A stretch of DNA of 64,000 nucleotides, from the NCBI GenBank assembly GCA_913061125.1, contig CAJXUB010000001.1, positions 1-64,000 on the forward strand, in the 5' to 3' direction. A program made the translations under genes and the position numbers. The DNA comes from an uncultured Flavobacteriaceae bacterium. Lineage in GTDB: Bacteria > Bacteroidota > Bacteroidia > Flavobacteriales > Flavobacteriaceae. Of the stretch, positions 18,490 to 29,600 are shown one piece after another; within the stretch, counting starts at the first letter, position 1; every line of letters starts with the position of its first letter. The notes beneath the pieces were generated by a model. The model saw only the letters and a list, made by a program, of their open reading frames with translations. It searched no databases and was not told the origin of the DNA.

Positions 18490-19236
18490 ATGAATTTAAC
18501 ACTTAAAATTTGGCGTCAAAAAAATGCCAACCAAAAGGGGAAAATTGTAGAATATCCCATTGAGGATATCTCACCAGATATGTCTTTTTTGGAAATGTTG
18601 GACGTACTGAACAGCCAGCTAATACAATCTGGAGAAGAGCCCGTAGCTTTTGACCACGATTGCCGCGAGGGCATCTGTGGGTCCTGCTCGTTATACATCA
18701 ATGGCGAAGCTCATGGCCCAGACCGACGGGTAACCACGTGCCAACTGCACATGCGAAAATTTAAGGATGGGGATACCATTTTTATCGAACCCTTTAGAGC
18801 CACAGCATTTCCAATCATCAAAGATCTTATTGTCGATCGGTCTGCTTTTGACCGCATTCAACACGCTGGTGGTTTTATTTCTGTAAACACCTCAGGAAAC
18901 ACACAAGATGGTAATGCCATTCCCATTGCAAAACACGCGGCTGACGAGGCCATGGATGCTGCTACATGTATCGGTTGCGGGGCTTGTGTAGCATCCTGTA
19001 AAAACTCTTCGGCCATGCTGTTTGTTGGTGCTAAAGTATCGCAGTATGCCCTTCTGCCGCAGGGGCAAGTTGAAGCCACTGATAGGGTTCAAAATATGGT
19101 AGCCCAAATGGATTTAGAAGGTTTTGGAAATTGCACCAACACTGGGGCTTGCGAGGTAGAATGCCCCAAAGGGATCTCTTTGGAAAACATCGCACGGATG
19201 AATCGCGAGTTGATTAAAGCCAACCTCAAAGGTTAA
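18490..19236 (+). CDS. sdhB: Succinate dehydrogenase/fumarate reductase iron-sulfur subunit
   Basis: 248 aa. The [2Fe-2S] cluster motif is CREGICGSC plus a later Cys; [11 protein letters not shown] and [12 protein letters not shown] provide the [4Fe-4S] and [3Fe-4S] ligands. The start is the ATG at 18490, 8 bases after the sdhA stop. A longer in-frame reading into sdhA is a shadow. The stop codon overlaps the stop of the convergent lipoprotein gene by 3 bases. Confidence 0.98.
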   Translation: MNLTLKIWRQKNANQKGKIVEYPIEDISPDMSFLEMLDVLNSQLIQSGEEPVAFDHDCREGICGSCSLYINGEAHGPDRRVTTCQLHMRKFKDGDTIFIEPFRATAFPIIKDLIVDRSAFDRIQHAGGFISVNTSGNTQDGNAIPIAKHAADEAMDAATCIGCGACVASCKNSSAMLFVGAKVSQYALLPQGQVEATDRVQNMVAQMDLEGFGNCTNTGACEVECPKGISLENIARMNRELIKANLKG

Positions 19237-20843
19237 TCCTCTAACGTAAAATCGACTATTCGAGACCAATCGGCACGGACCTCTAACAGGTCTTGGGCAT
19301 AGCTTACCCGTTCCGGTTGAATTTTGTTAAGAAAATGACCCGCGTCATACTTTCCATTATTGTTGCTGTCAAAAATGACTCTTATAAAATAATTCGCAGG
19401 AGTAAGGGAAACAAAGTCAATCGGACCACTGGATTTGGCAATGTGTTCCGCTTCAACTTCACCATTTTTCGTAACAATTTGAACAATAATAGGATAGGTT
19501 GCATTGCGAATATTAAGTCTAATATCGCCATAGGATGACAATAATTTGGTATTGGCTCTGGCGGTTAACGTATCGTTTTGGACATCATAAAAATCCGTAA
19601 ATGCCCCAGGCAACAACGTGATTTGGTAGTTGTTATCTTCGGTTAGATTAAATTTTAAATGGGCATTTTTAGCATCAATTGTATCAAGAGATAATATGCT
19701 ATTTAAAAGGGTAGAATCCTTGTCCATGATTTTAACTTTATCCGAATTCACAGACTTCAGAGGAATGTTGGAATTAAAGTTTAAAATTTCGCCCAATTTT
19801 AATGAGGACGTTGCCGCTTTAATACTTAATGAATCGCTATCCATGTTTTTAATTCTAACGGTAACCGTATCGATTTGAGTTGGTCCAGTAACTTCAAATT
19901 TCAGGGAGTCCAAATCGATTTCTTTAGGTTTTAACCAAAAATTCAAGGTGTCTGTTTTGGATGCCTTGGAGGTTATAAATTCTAAGGAATCATGAACTTC
20001 AGACAGTAATTTGACTGACATTGCGTTAAGATCTCCCTCGTAACCAAATCCAATTCTACCATGGGCCAATTGCCGGGCGCGAACAAATTTAAAATCGGGC
20101 TGTTGCTGGAACAATTTAAGAACATAAGCCGTGTCGGAAGGGACCGTAATGAAGGCACTTCGGTAGGCCAATTTATCGCGTTTGGCTTGATACGTGTAAT
20201 TGGTATTTTCTTCTTTAAGGGCCGTCAAAAGGTATTGCCCTTCTTTAATATTTTCAATGGAAAATTGAGAAAGACTGTCCGTTACCCCAATGTATTTTGG
20301 GGGTTGTTTATAAATAATCGAATCGTTGTAAGTAGAATCCACTTCATGCAGCAACACGGAAATTAGTTCAGGCGTTTCTCGCTCAAACGCATCGGTCACC
20401 ACCCCTTTCACTGCCAAGGAATCGATGGTCGGTCCTGTTGAAAAAACATACCTATAAAACGGAAAACTATTCCCTTCGTTATTGTCCTGAATACTCTCCC
20501 CAAAATTAAAGGCATAGGTTGTATTGGGCTGAAGCGTGTCGTAAATTCGAATGGTAATGTACTTGCTGGCCGTTCCTAAAGGCGTAACTTCGGGTTCCGG
20601 GTTCATGGGAGGAGACACGATGAGTTGCCTCTGGATGTTTTTTAGTTTGATATACTCATCAAAATAAATTTTAATTTCATCAGCTGCAAAGTTGGTGGAA
20701 AAATTTTCCGGAACTTCTTTAACAATAACTGGTGGAGTTGTGTCTTTTTCGCCGCCACTGGCCGTTCCTCTATTGGCACAACGGAGCAAAATCAAAGCGG
20801 CGACAATCCCTAAAACTATTATGTTAAAAATTCTTCTTTGCAT
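19233..20843 (-). CDS. Lipoprotein with an N-terminal Ig-like (Big_5) domain
   Basis: 536 aa. A lipoprotein signal ends LLRC (Cys22). It is followed by [33 protein letters not shown], the start of a bacterial Ig-like domain (about 30-135), and then by further beta-rich sequence with no recognisable catalytic motif. Similar lipoproteins occur across Bacteroidota with no known role. It is transcribed after the ComF gene with a 40-base gap, and converges with sdhB with overlapping stop codons. Confidence 0.8.
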   Translation of the reverse strand: MQRRIFNIIVLGIVAALILLRCANRGTASGGEKDTTPPVIVKEVPENFSTNFAADEIKIYFDEYIKLKNIQRQLIVSPPMNPEPEVTPLGTASKYITIRIYDTLQPNTTYAFNFGESIQDNNEGNSFPFYRYVFSTGPTIDSLAVKGVVTDAFERETPELISVLLHEVDSTYNDSIIYKQPPKYIGVTDSLSQFSIENIKEGQYLLTALKEENTNYTYQAKRDKLAYRSAFITVPSDTAYVLKLFQQQPDFKFVRARQLAHGRIGFGYEGDLNAMSVKLLSEVHDSLEFITSKASKTDTLNFWLKPKEIDLDSLKFEVTGPTQIDTVTVRIKNMDSDSLSIKAATSSLKLGEILNFNSNIPLKSVNSDKVKIMDKDSTLLNSILSLDTIDAKNAHLKFNLTEDNNYQITLLPGAFTDFYDVQNDTLTARANTKLLSSYGDIRLNIRNATYPIIVQIVTKNGEVEAEHIAKSSGPIDFVSLTPANYFIRVIFDSNNNGKYDAGHFLNKIQPERVSYAQDLLEVRADWSRIVDFTLED

Positions 20844-20883
20844 TGATTTTTTATCCGTTACAAAGAAACGATTTATTTTAATT

Positions 20884-21573
20884 TTAACGAAACCCGCCAG
20901 CAGCTATTGCAATTGAGGCCACCGCAATTGATTTGGGTTGGCCCTTCTGCAACGTACCAACACAAGCATTTATGGTGGCACCAGTGGTAATAATATCATC
21001 GACCAATAACACCCTCTTGCCCCGAATGGCCTCCGAGTTAACCAACGCAAAACTATGCTGAACCGATTTCCAGCGTTGCAATTTGGATTGAAATACTTGA
21101 GTTTTGGTATGCTTCATTTTCGTTAAAATTCCATCCTGAAATTTGACACCAATCTGAAGGGCAACTTCTTTAGCAAATTTCTCAACTTGATTGTACCCGC
21201 GTTGTTTCAGACGTTTTGGATGAATAGGAACAGGAGTTACCAAATCAATACCCACCGCATGATTCAATGTCGCCATTTCAGAACCCAACCACTGCCCCAA
21301 CACAATACCAATTTTTTGCTGATTTTTATATTTTAAATGATGCAGCAATTGTTGGACTAGCCCCCCTTTTTGAAAAAAGAACAAGGAATAAACATCCTGC
21401 AATTCAATCCCCTGTAAAACTTTAGGTTGAAGTTCACGATCCAAACCAAAAGGAAAGGCCAGCGGCAAATGATGGCGGCACGCTGTGCATATTACCAATT
21501 CATTATCCGACAAAACCGTATTGCAAGCTTGACATAAAGGAGGGAAACATAAATCTAAAATAAGTTTAAACAC
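20884..21573 (-). CDS. comF: ComF family phosphoribosyltransferase-like protein
   Basis: 229 aa. An N-terminal zinc-ribbon-like part (CFPPLCQACNTVL, CTACRHH) is followed by a phosphoribosyltransferase fold with the PRPP loop VLLVDDIITTGATINAC at about residues 187-203. ComF proteins act in the cytosol in the uptake of single-stranded DNA during transformation. In Bacteroidota the gene is widespread and its role is unproven. The start codon is GTG. Confidence 0.9.
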   Translation of the reverse strand: MFKLILDLCFPPLCQACNTVLSDNELVICTACRHHLPLAFPFGLDRELQPKVLQGIELQDVYSLFFFQKGGLVQQLLHHLKYKNQQKIGIVLGQWLGSEMATLNHAVGIDLVTPVPIHPKRLKQRGYNQVEKFAKEVALQIGVKFQDGILTKMKHTKTQVFQSKLQRWKSVQHSFALVNSEAIRGKRVLLVDDIITTGATINACVGTLQKGQPKSIAVASIAIAAGGFR

Positions 21574-21656
21574 GAGCGTTCGGGAGTTGGAGTTTTGTAA
21601 AATTAAAAAAAAACTAGATTTTAAAACTTCATAGCCCTTAATTTAAAGTGGTTTTC

Positions 21657-21664
21657 TATTTTTG
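21657..21664 (+). promoter_or_regulatory. Possible -7 element directly before glyS
   Basis: TATTTTTG matches TAnnTTTG and ends only 4 bases before the ATG at 21669. If used, the transcript would be leaderless or nearly so. No clear -33 element is seen. Confidence 0.35.
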
Positions 21665-21668
21665 TGGC

Positions 21669-23210
21669 ATGAATAACCCAGAAGATCACTTCAAAAAGGT
21701 AATTTCGCATGCCAAAGAATACGGTTTTGTTTTTCAGAGCAGCGAAATTTACGATGGCTTGAGTGCCGTTTACGATTACGGTCAAAACGGTGTGGAATTA
21801 AAGAAGAACATTAGAGACTATTGGTGGAAAGCCATGGTTCAAATGAACCGTAACATTGTGGGGCTGGACGCTGCCATTTTTATGCATCCTACCACATGGA
21901 AGGCTTCTGGTCATGTCGATGCGTTTAACGACCCACTCATAGACAATAAAGATTCCAAAAAACGCTACCGAGCGGATGTGTTAATTGAAGATTATTGTGC
22001 TAAAATTGAGCAAAAAATTGAAAAAGAGGTCAAAAAAGCTCAAAAACGATTTGGAGATGCTTTCAACAAAGACGAATTTTTATCGACTAATGGGCGTGTT
22101 TTGGGGTATCAGCAAAAAATTGATTCGATTTTAAAACGGCTTGGAAAATCTTTAGAACACGAAGATTTGGCCGATGTCAAGGCCCTTATTGAAGAGTTAG
22201 AAATTGCAGACCCCGCTAGTGGCAGTCGCAACTGGACGGACGTTAAACAATTCAACTTAATGTTTGGTACCAAGCTAGGAGCTTCTGCAGAAAATGCTAT
22301 GGACCTGTACCTTCGCCCTGAAACAGCTCAAGGTATTTTTGTCAATTTTTTAAATGTTCAAAAAACAGGACGGATGAAAATCCCGTTTGGAATTGCACAA
22401 ACAGGAAAAGCGTTTCGGAATGAAATTGTTGCCAGACAATTCATATTCAGAATGCGAGAATTTGAGCAGATGGAAATGCAATTTTTTATCAAACCAGGAA
22501 CTCAAGCCAAATGGTATGAGCATTGGAAAGATGCTCGACTGAAGTGGCATTTATCGTTAGGAATGGGGCAGGAAAATTACCGTTTTCATGACCACGAAAA
22601 ATTGGCCCATTATGCTGATGCGGCTGCCGATATTGAATTTAAATTTCCATTTGGATTTAAAGAATTGGAAGGAATCCACTCCAGAACCGATTTTGATCTG
22701 AGTCAACACGAACTACATGCAGGTAAAAAATTACAATTCTTTGATCCTGAAGACAATAAAAATTATGTTCCCTATGTGCTGGAAACTTCCATTGGGTTAG
22801 ACCGGATGTTTTTGGCTGTGTTTTCCAACAGTTTAAAAGAAGAAATTCTGGACAACAACACCACTCGAACGGTTTTAAAACTTCCAGCAGTCTTAGCCCC
22901 GTACAAAGCCGCCATTTTACCTCTTGTTAAAAAGGATGGCCTTCCCGAAATAGCACAAAGCATTTTGAAGGACCTTCAATGGGATTTTAATGTTATTTAT
23001 GATGAGAAGGATGCCGTGGGACGACGCTACCGCCGCCAAGACGCCATTGGAACCCCATTTTGCATCACGGTAGATCACCAAACACTTGACAATCAAACCG
23101 TGACTTTACGATCTAGGGACACTATGATTCAAGAAAGAGTAGCGGTATCAGATTTAAAACATCTTATCGACACGCATGTTTCTGCAAGAAATTGGTTAAA
23201 GAAATGCTGA
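21669..23210 (+). CDS. glyS: Glycine--tRNA ligase (alpha2 type)
   Basis: 513 aa. This is the single-chain alpha2 class II enzyme, not the alpha2beta2 type. Motifs include SSEIYDGLSAVYDYGQNGVELKKN, motif 2 FRNEIVARQFIFRMREFEQME, and motif 3 ETSIGLDRMFLAVF, with a C-terminal anticodon-binding domain (ILPLVKKDGLPEIAQ). I take the ATG at 21669 (MNNPEDHF) because the upstream in-frame start at 21648 overlaps the putative promoter element and adds non-conserved residues. Confidence 0.96.
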   Translation: MNNPEDHFKKVISHAKEYGFVFQSSEIYDGLSAVYDYGQNGVELKKNIRDYWWKAMVQMNRNIVGLDAAIFMHPTTWKASGHVDAFNDPLIDNKDSKKRYRADVLIEDYCAKIEQKIEKEVKKAQKRFGDAFNKDEFLSTNGRVLGYQQKIDSILKRLGKSLEHEDLADVKALIEELEIADPASGSRNWTDVKQFNLMFGTKLGASAENAMDLYLRPETAQGIFVNFLNVQKTGRMKIPFGIAQTGKAFRNEIVARQFIFRMREFEQMEMQFFIKPGTQAKWYEHWKDARLKWHLSLGMGQENYRFHDHEKLAHYADAAADIEFKFPFGFKELEGIHSRTDFDLSQHELHAGKKLQFFDPEDNKNYVPYVLETSIGLDRMFLAVFSNSLKEEILDNNTTRTVLKLPAVLAPYKAAILPLVKKDGLPEIAQSILKDLQWDFNVIYDEKDAVGRRYRRQDAIGTPFCITVDHQTLDNQTVTLRSRDTMIQERVAVSDLKHLIDTHVSARNWLKKC

Positions 23211-23261
23211 TTAAATCATAAATTGAGTTATATTTACAACTCACTGATCAGCTAATTTGTT

Positions 23262-26060
23262 TTGTTAAGTTATCGCGTACTTTTTGGGGTTATGTTATTG
23301 TGTATTGGCTTCTCACCCGTATGCCATGCACAGCTCAACGCTGTGACAGTCGGTGATGCCACTTCAGTTGGCAACAATTGTTACCGCATCACGGACGACG
23401 TTGATTGGCAAGTTGGAGGCGTATGGTACGACAACCCCATTGACTTTTCTGAAGATTTTACAATTGACTATAAGAACAATTTTGGTTCCAACGATGCCGA
23501 TGGGGCAGATGGTATGGCACTAGTCTTTAAAACAACCTCCGCTGCCGTAGTGGGTGGTGCTGGTGGTGGTGTGGGATATGAAGGTATTGCCAATTCTCTT
23601 ATTGTTGAATTTGATACTTGGCAAAATACTGTTCCCAACAATGACCCCACATTCGATCATCTTTCCATTATGATCAATGGAAATTCCTTTCATTCTACTG
23701 CAAACAACTTGGCTGGTCCTGTGCCTCCTACAAGCTCAACAACCAACATGGAAGACGGGCAAGACCATAACATTAAAATTGATTGGAATGCTTCGACCCA
23801 AACTTTTGAAGTTTATTTTGATTGTGAGTTGCGTCTTTCTATTGTCCGAGACATCAAAAACACTATTTTTGGGGGTGACAGCAGCGTTTATTTTGGATTT
23901 GTAGGCTCTACTGGAGGGAGTTCCAATCTTCATCAAGTTTGTTTCAATAGCATTTCATTTGTTGACAATCTAACCTTGCAAGATCAAACCCTGTGCGAAG
24001 GCGAGTCTGTTGAGATTGATGCTACAGTTCCAAGTGGCGATACCTACACTTGGTCACCTGCCTCAGGGGTTAGTAATATCAATATTGCAAATCCAACGTT
24101 CTCTCCTACGACCACAACCACTTACAACGTGACTATTGAAGATGAATGCGGAGAAGCCAGAGTGGAGTCGGTAGTGGTAAATGTTACGCCATCCACAACC
24201 ACAGATTTTAATGCAATAGCACCCATTTGCGCTGGAGACCCCAATCCGTTACCTGCCACAGATTTGAATGGCATCACTGGATCTTGGGCGCCTGCATTTG
24301 ATGCAAATACTTCACAAACATACACCTTTACCCCTGATGCTGGACAATGTGCAAGCTCCAACAGCGTTAGTGTTACAGTATCACAAATTGTAACTCCTGA
24401 TTTTAATCCAATTGGGCCAATATGTGTTAACAGCCCAAATCCATTGGTTAATACAGATAATAATGGTGTAACGGGCACATGGTCGCCAAGTTTTGATGCT
24501 TCTGTCACAACAACTTACACCTTTACACCAGATGCTGGGCAATGTGCCACAACCGTTGATCAAACCGTTACGATTGCTCCTGAAACTACACCCATTTTCG
24601 ATCCTATTGCTGATGTCTGTATTGGAACTAATGTTGCCATCCCCACGACCTCCAATGAGGGAATTACAGGGAGTTGGTCACCAGCTTTTAATCCAACAAG
24701 TACAACCATTTATACCTTCACACCTGATGCAAATCAGTGTGCTACAACTACTACTTTATCCATTGGCATTACTCCACTTACTGTTCCAGAGTTTTCCCCC
24801 ATTGGGGATGCTTGTGAGGGAACCAATATCTCGCTTCCTACAACATCAATAAATAATATATCAGGAAGCTGGTCGCCTGCTTTTGATTCATCAACTACCA
24901 CAACTTACACCTTCACGCCAGAAGCTGGACAATGTGCTGATACAACCACCATGACTGTTGATATTACCGATCAAATAACACCTACATTTTCTGCCATTGA
25001 CCCCCTTTGCGAAGGAAGTTCGGTGAGCTTACCTACAGCGTCTATTGAAAATATTACAGGAAATTGGTCGCCAAATTTTGACCCAACCTCTACGACAACT
25101 TACACGTTTACACCCGATGCAAATCAATGCGCAAATCCAACCACTCTGACTGTCGTTATTTCGCCTTTGATTACGCCCGTATTTGATCCCATAGGGCCCA
25201 TTTGTATTGGAGAAATTGCTCCAAACTTACCCAACATATCCAACAATGGTATTACAGGAACATGGCTTCCTTCAAATATTGATAATACAGCCACAACTAC
25301 CTACACGTTTACCCCAAATGATACCTCAAATTGTGAGATTCAAACAACGATGACTGTGACTGTTCTGCAACAAACAACACCCACATTTCAAATCGACGAT
25401 ATTTGTATTGGAGAAACGATTGGGGCACTCCCCACAGTTTCTTTAGAAGGCATAACGGGGAGTTGGTCTCCGGCACCAAACAATTTAACTACCACGACCT
25501 ATACGTTTACGCCAAATCCAAATCAATGTGCCGATATTGCGACAGAAACCATTGTCGTTAATCCCATTAACTCGCTAACCATTGATGTCACAAATAACTC
25601 TGAGCCCTTTGCCTCAAACCAAATTATTGAGGTTACTGTCACTGGTGGCAGTGGAAATTATGAGTATCAATTGGATGGTGGCAGTTGGCAAATGTCTTCC
25701 ATATTTCAAAATGTGGTGGGTTGTGACGAACACCTCATAAAAGTTAGAGATACTGAAGGGTGTAGCAATGAACCCGAAACATCAGTAACGATTTTAGACT
25801 ACCCAAAATTTTTCACCCCAAATGGCGACGGTTATAATGATTTTTGGTCCATACAGTGCTTAAGAAATCAAACGGGTCTTATCTCGATTTTTGATCGATT
25901 TGGGAAATTATTGAAACAATTTAAAACCTCCAGCCCAGGTTGGAACGGCATTTACAACAACGCTCTCATGCCCACCAACGACTATTGGTTTGTAGTTAAT
26001 TATTACGACGAAAACGGCATTGAAAAACAATTCCGATCACATTTTACATTAAGGCGATAA
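23262..26060 (+). CDS. Secreted L-type lectin protein with seven tandem repeats and a T9SS type B sorting domain
   Basis: 932 aa. A signal peptide ends VCHAQ. Residues of about 26-230 form a legume-lectin-like domain (DGADGMALVFKTT, NSLIVEFDTWQN). After one PKD/Ig-like unit come seven tandem repeats of about 65 residues (24198-25566), each with F.PI...C.G, G(I/V)TG.W.P and TYTFTP....C. The C terminus (FFTPNGDGYNDFW to the end) is the gliding-motility CHU_C type, a type IX secretion type B signal. The product should be secreted or attached to the surface and may bind glycans. The start is TTG at 23262; the only ATG nearby (23292) would give a signal peptide without positive charge. Confidence 0.88.
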   Translation: MLSYRVLFGVMLLCIGFSPVCHAQLNAVTVGDATSVGNNCYRITDDVDWQVGGVWYDNPIDFSEDFTIDYKNNFGSNDADGADGMALVFKTTSAAVVGGAGGGVGYEGIANSLIVEFDTWQNTVPNNDPTFDHLSIMINGNSFHSTANNLAGPVPPTSSTTNMEDGQDHNIKIDWNASTQTFEVYFDCELRLSIVRDIKNTIFGGDSSVYFGFVGSTGGSSNLHQVCFNSISFVDNLTLQDQTLCEGESVEIDATVPSGDTYTWSPASGVSNINIANPTFSPTTTTTYNVTIEDECGEARVESVVVNVTPSTTTDFNAIAPICAGDPNPLPATDLNGITGSWAPAFDANTSQTYTFTPDAGQCASSNSVSVTVSQIVTPDFNPIGPICVNSPNPLVNTDNNGVTGTWSPSFDASVTTTYTFTPDAGQCATTVDQTVTIAPETTPIFDPIADVCIGTNVAIPTTSNEGITGSWSPAFNPTSTTIYTFTPDANQCATTTTLSIGITPLTVPEFSPIGDACEGTNISLPTTSINNISGSWSPAFDSSTTTTYTFTPEAGQCADTTTMTVDITDQITPTFSAIDPLCEGSSVSLPTASIENITGNWSPNFDPTSTTTYTFTPDANQCANPTTLTVVISPLITPVFDPIGPICIGEIAPNLPNISNNGITGTWLPSNIDNTATTTYTFTPNDTSNCEIQTTMTVTVLQQTTPTFQIDDICIGETIGALPTVSLEGITGSWSPAPNNLTTTTYTFTPNPNQCADIATETIVVNPINSLTIDVTNNSEPFASNQIIEVTVTGGSGNYEYQLDGGSWQMSSIFQNVVGCDEHLIKVRDTEGCSNEPETSVTILDYPKFFTPNGDGYNDFWSIQCLRNQTGLISIFDRFGKLLKQFKTSSPGWNGIYNNALMPTNDYWFVVNYYDENGIEKQFRSHFTLRR
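24198..25566 (+). repeat. Seven tandem about 195-bp coding repeats
   Basis: The DNA encoding the seven repeats described for the lectin protein. Each unit encodes about 65 residues with an invariant TYTFTP and two cysteines spaced so that each repeat could form one disulfide. Repeats 6 and 7 are more diverged in length. They can be seen at protein level; the nucleotide sequences have drifted. Confidence 0.85.
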
Positions 26061-26068
26061 GGAAGATT

Positions 26069-26599
26069 TCAAAACCTGTATCCGACGCATAAGCCACCTT
26101 TAGCCAGAAAATCCTCTCTTGTATTTCCCAACAAATTTCGGCCAATCCCAAAACGATACTCGAATACAAATCCACTGCTGTTAATCCATTTTTGTCCCAA
26201 GGAGAATCCTAGGGACACATCAAAAGCGTTTTTGTCCTTGCCCAAACCGTTCCTACTTGAGGGGCCTGTGAAAAATGAAGAAAATGCTTCAACAAAAAAC
26301 CCTTTGGCGCCGTACTGTTCGTCGCGGCTAAAATACATTCTAAAAAAGGGAGTTAATGAAAAAGTCTCGTTATAATCTTTGGATTGGTCCAAATTGACTA
26401 AAAGGTAAGCACCGTACCCTTTGTTTCGGTCGTGAACAAATTCGTAGGTGGTTTCTATTATGGGGACAGACAACAGTTTAATAACCTCCATTTTAACTTC
26501 ATGGCGTTTCTCAAAAATACTTTTAGATTCGGTCTGAGGTTGTGCTATGGACAATTGAATGGCAAAAAACAAAAGGATTGGAAGAAAGAATAGTTTCAT
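26069..26599 (-). CDS. DUF3575-like small outer-membrane beta-barrel protein
   Basis: 176 aa. A signal peptide ends LSIAQ. The remainder alternates hydrophobic residues as in a small barrel and ends in aromatic YRF, a usual outer-membrane insertion signal. The layout resembles DUF3575 proteins of Bacteroidota. It lies 48 bases downstream of the large outer-membrane protein gene on the same strand, so the two are probably co-transcribed. Function unknown. Confidence 0.7.
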   Translation of the reverse strand: MKLFFLPILLFFAIQLSIAQPQTESKSIFEKRHEVKMEVIKLLSVPIIETTYEFVHDRNKGYGAYLLVNLDQSKDYNETFSLTPFFRMYFSRDEQYGAKGFFVEAFSSFFTGPSSRNGLGKDKNAFDVSLGFSLGQKWINSSGFVFEYRFGIGRNLLGNTREDFLAKGGLCVGYRF

Positions 26600-26647
26600 G
26601 GTAGTGCATTTGGGTTTCTAAAGAATCAACAAAAACTATACCACAGA

Positions 26648-29600
26648 TTAAAAATACGCTTTAAGCTGGATGGTTCCCGTATGAATGGTTCGACTGGTTT
26701 CGGTCTTTCGCCCAAAGTAATTTAAATTTAAGTCGAGGTATTTAGTCAATTTCTTTTGAGCAATTAGAGACCACGTAAAATTGGTTCCGGGTTGCAAGCC
26801 CTCCATCATTTGATAGGCCACCGGCGAGGAGGCATCACCAGTAAATGCATTCGAAAAATAATTAAATTCTGCCGTTATTGCGGCACTTTGGTTTTGATTA
26901 AAAACAGCAGCAACCCCCAGGTTGTGCTGCTGCAGAACCTCTTGATTTTGAATCTGATTATCTTTCTTTTGAAATTGGTAAAATACATCAAAACGCTTGT
27001 TGTCATCCAAAATATACGAGAGTTTTGGCGCCAACGAAATTTGATTTAGATTGAAGTTTCGCAACGAAAAATTCTCGCTTATGGATTCATTATTATCAAA
27101 ATTGGTTTGAAAATTAATCAGCCATTGAGCTTTAATTTTATGCGTAAAATTAAATTGGTGACTCACGCTGTTTTGAGCAATCGCACCAAAAGACAAGAGG
27201 TTTTGTAGTGTATTATTTGTAAAACTATAGGACATGGTGTAGTGCTGCTTCCCTCGATTAAAAAACAGTTGGGTTCTAAAATTGGACTGCAACCCCAATT
27301 GCTGATCTGGCTCAGACTTGAACGGATTTAAGTTAAATTTTTGACCATTATTGCGGTCTTTTCTATCAATTGAAAATGAGGTTAAATTGTAAAAGTGAGA
27401 CCAAAATTTTTGAGTTTTATTGCTTGAATTTCGCCACGGAAGAAAATCTAAAGTAAGGGATTGACTCAATCGATTTTGATGCGTACGGATGTAGGTTTGA
27501 TTGGGCAATAACACACGAATGTAGGCCGCTTGATCCTGGAATTGAGCCACTTCAAATTCTTCCAATTCTTGAATCCCATTGCCATTATAATCGAACCAAA
27601 CAAAAGTACCTTGACCGGGTTCAACTTCAACATAAGTAAAATCTTGCTGGGGCAATCGCCCAGAATTGGTTTCAAAAACAGTTTGCCACTGCACCACATT
27701 TTGCGCCAGTTTTTGAGTGTAAAACACCCGAGAGTTTAGGGCCTTTTGTTGGGCTTGTTGTTGGGTTTTAGAATTAAAAACTCGATAATTGGCATAAACA
27801 CTAAGTTCAGCATTTTGAGACTGAATAATTCTTGAGTTTAGATAGTAATTGTCGGATTGATTGACCCGCGTCATTTGAGCATTTTGAACGCTATCGTTAA
27901 TGCGATGAATATACCCCAATTTTAGAAATACTTTGGTGGAATCTCCCACTCCGACAAACCCTTCATAGGACGTAAATTTTTGACTTAAAGAATCCAATTG
28001 ATTGCTAGATTTTTGAATTATTTCATTAGATTCTACGGCGTATTTTACCCCTGGCCAAAAGGAACCAACATTGTAACGCAACTGTGACAGCGCCCTCACA
28101 AATTTAGAATTGGTCTGAATTCCTTTAGTATTTAAAAGACTAGAGTTGGTTTTAAACTCCAAATTTCTGTGCTGTAAATTGGCCCTGAAAACATGTCGAT
28201 TTCCATTGAATTGGTTTGAGAAATTTAGATGCCCAAAACCGTAATTAATTTGACCTACATCGTCTCTTGACAACACCAGTTCTGAAGTGCTAAACCATTG
28301 CGTTCCCAAATCTGAAATCATTTGATTTGAAGAGGGGTCCTTTAAGTTCCAATCTCTATTAAACTCTGGATTATACAGCCGTTGTATGCTTCTAAAATCG
28401 CGATGAATATAATCCAAATTTGAAGTTAGATTGATATTCCAACCTTGCGGTGATTTTGCAAGCAGTTGAGACCATTTAATCCGCCCAGCAAGGCCATCAT
28501 TATCATCGTCCATAAGGTTCGAAAAGAGGTTCAAATCGTTTTTGCTGGCGGCCAACTCCACGTCAATTGTAGTTTTTTTGGAGGGGCTGTAAGAACCGTT
28601 CAGCACAGCCACTTGCAATTGTTCTGGGGCAACCAATTGAACAATAGGCGCATAATTCCCTTGCTTTTGACCGTCCACTGGCGCAACATACTCATAGATA
28701 TTTGAAATTGTATTGGTGCTAGAAATCACATAATCGCCCTGCTGGTTACCAACCAATAAAAAATTGACTTGATACAACTCGTCTTCAGGATTATTTGAAA
28801 AAACAAAGATCTCTACCCCATCCTCAAGACCTTTTTTGTACAAAATTCTATTGTCAGAATACTCTTGAATCGTGGCTGAAGGAGCAGTCATAAGGGAACG
28901 GTCATCTCCGGCATCGGCTAATATTGCGGCCTGTTCGTTATTTAAGTTTTGTTGCAACGGTTGATTTTTCAAATCATTTTCGTTGTAAAAAGAGAGGCCC
29001 ATTTGAAATACATCAGAACGGTATTGACCTCCAGCATACCCCACAAATCGCGAATAATTTCGTTCACTGTATTGATAATCAACCGTGATACGCATTTCGG
29101 AATTTAGGGGATGCGTGGGGTTAAATGTAATTTCGCCCGCATTGTAATCGATCACATAATCGTGGTTAACCCCTCGAACCAATGGCACCCCATTGACATA
29201 AACCGTTTCACTGCCCGAAACAATCAAAACAAACAACTCATTGTTGGGCCCCTTCAATTTATAAGGTCCTTGGTTTCCTTCTTGGGCCGTAAATTGACTT
29301 CGTGTAAATTGTCCACGCACCAATGCCCCAGATGCAAATGCTGTAGTTTCGGCGTCGGAATGTTGAAAGGTTGTCTTGACCAATAATCCTTGAACGCGTT
29401 TGGAAAATTCAGCAAAATAAGAGGTGCTATTTTGAAGGTCAATATCGCCTGCACGGATGGACCATTGATCTGTAAACGCTTCAATAAATACTTGATCAAA
29501 CTCATCCAACCGCTGCGAATATCCGCTTTGTTGCAAAGGAATATTAGCGTCTTGAATTGAGGCACGAAGCATGACACGATCGTTGAGTTTACCACTAATT

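Noticed and set aside
19230..19239. Overlapping convergent stop codons (sdhB with the lipoprotein gene; likewise lspA with the amidohydrolase gene at 62349-62352).
   Set aside because: Common in compact bacterial genomes and not evidence of a special mechanism.
24122..24508. Antisense open frame in the lectin repeats.
   Set aside because: It arises from the repeat composition; no other support.
24198..25566. Regular repeats that might suggest a CRISPR array.
   Set aside because: The period is about 195 bp, in frame, with conserved protein residues, so these are protein repeats.
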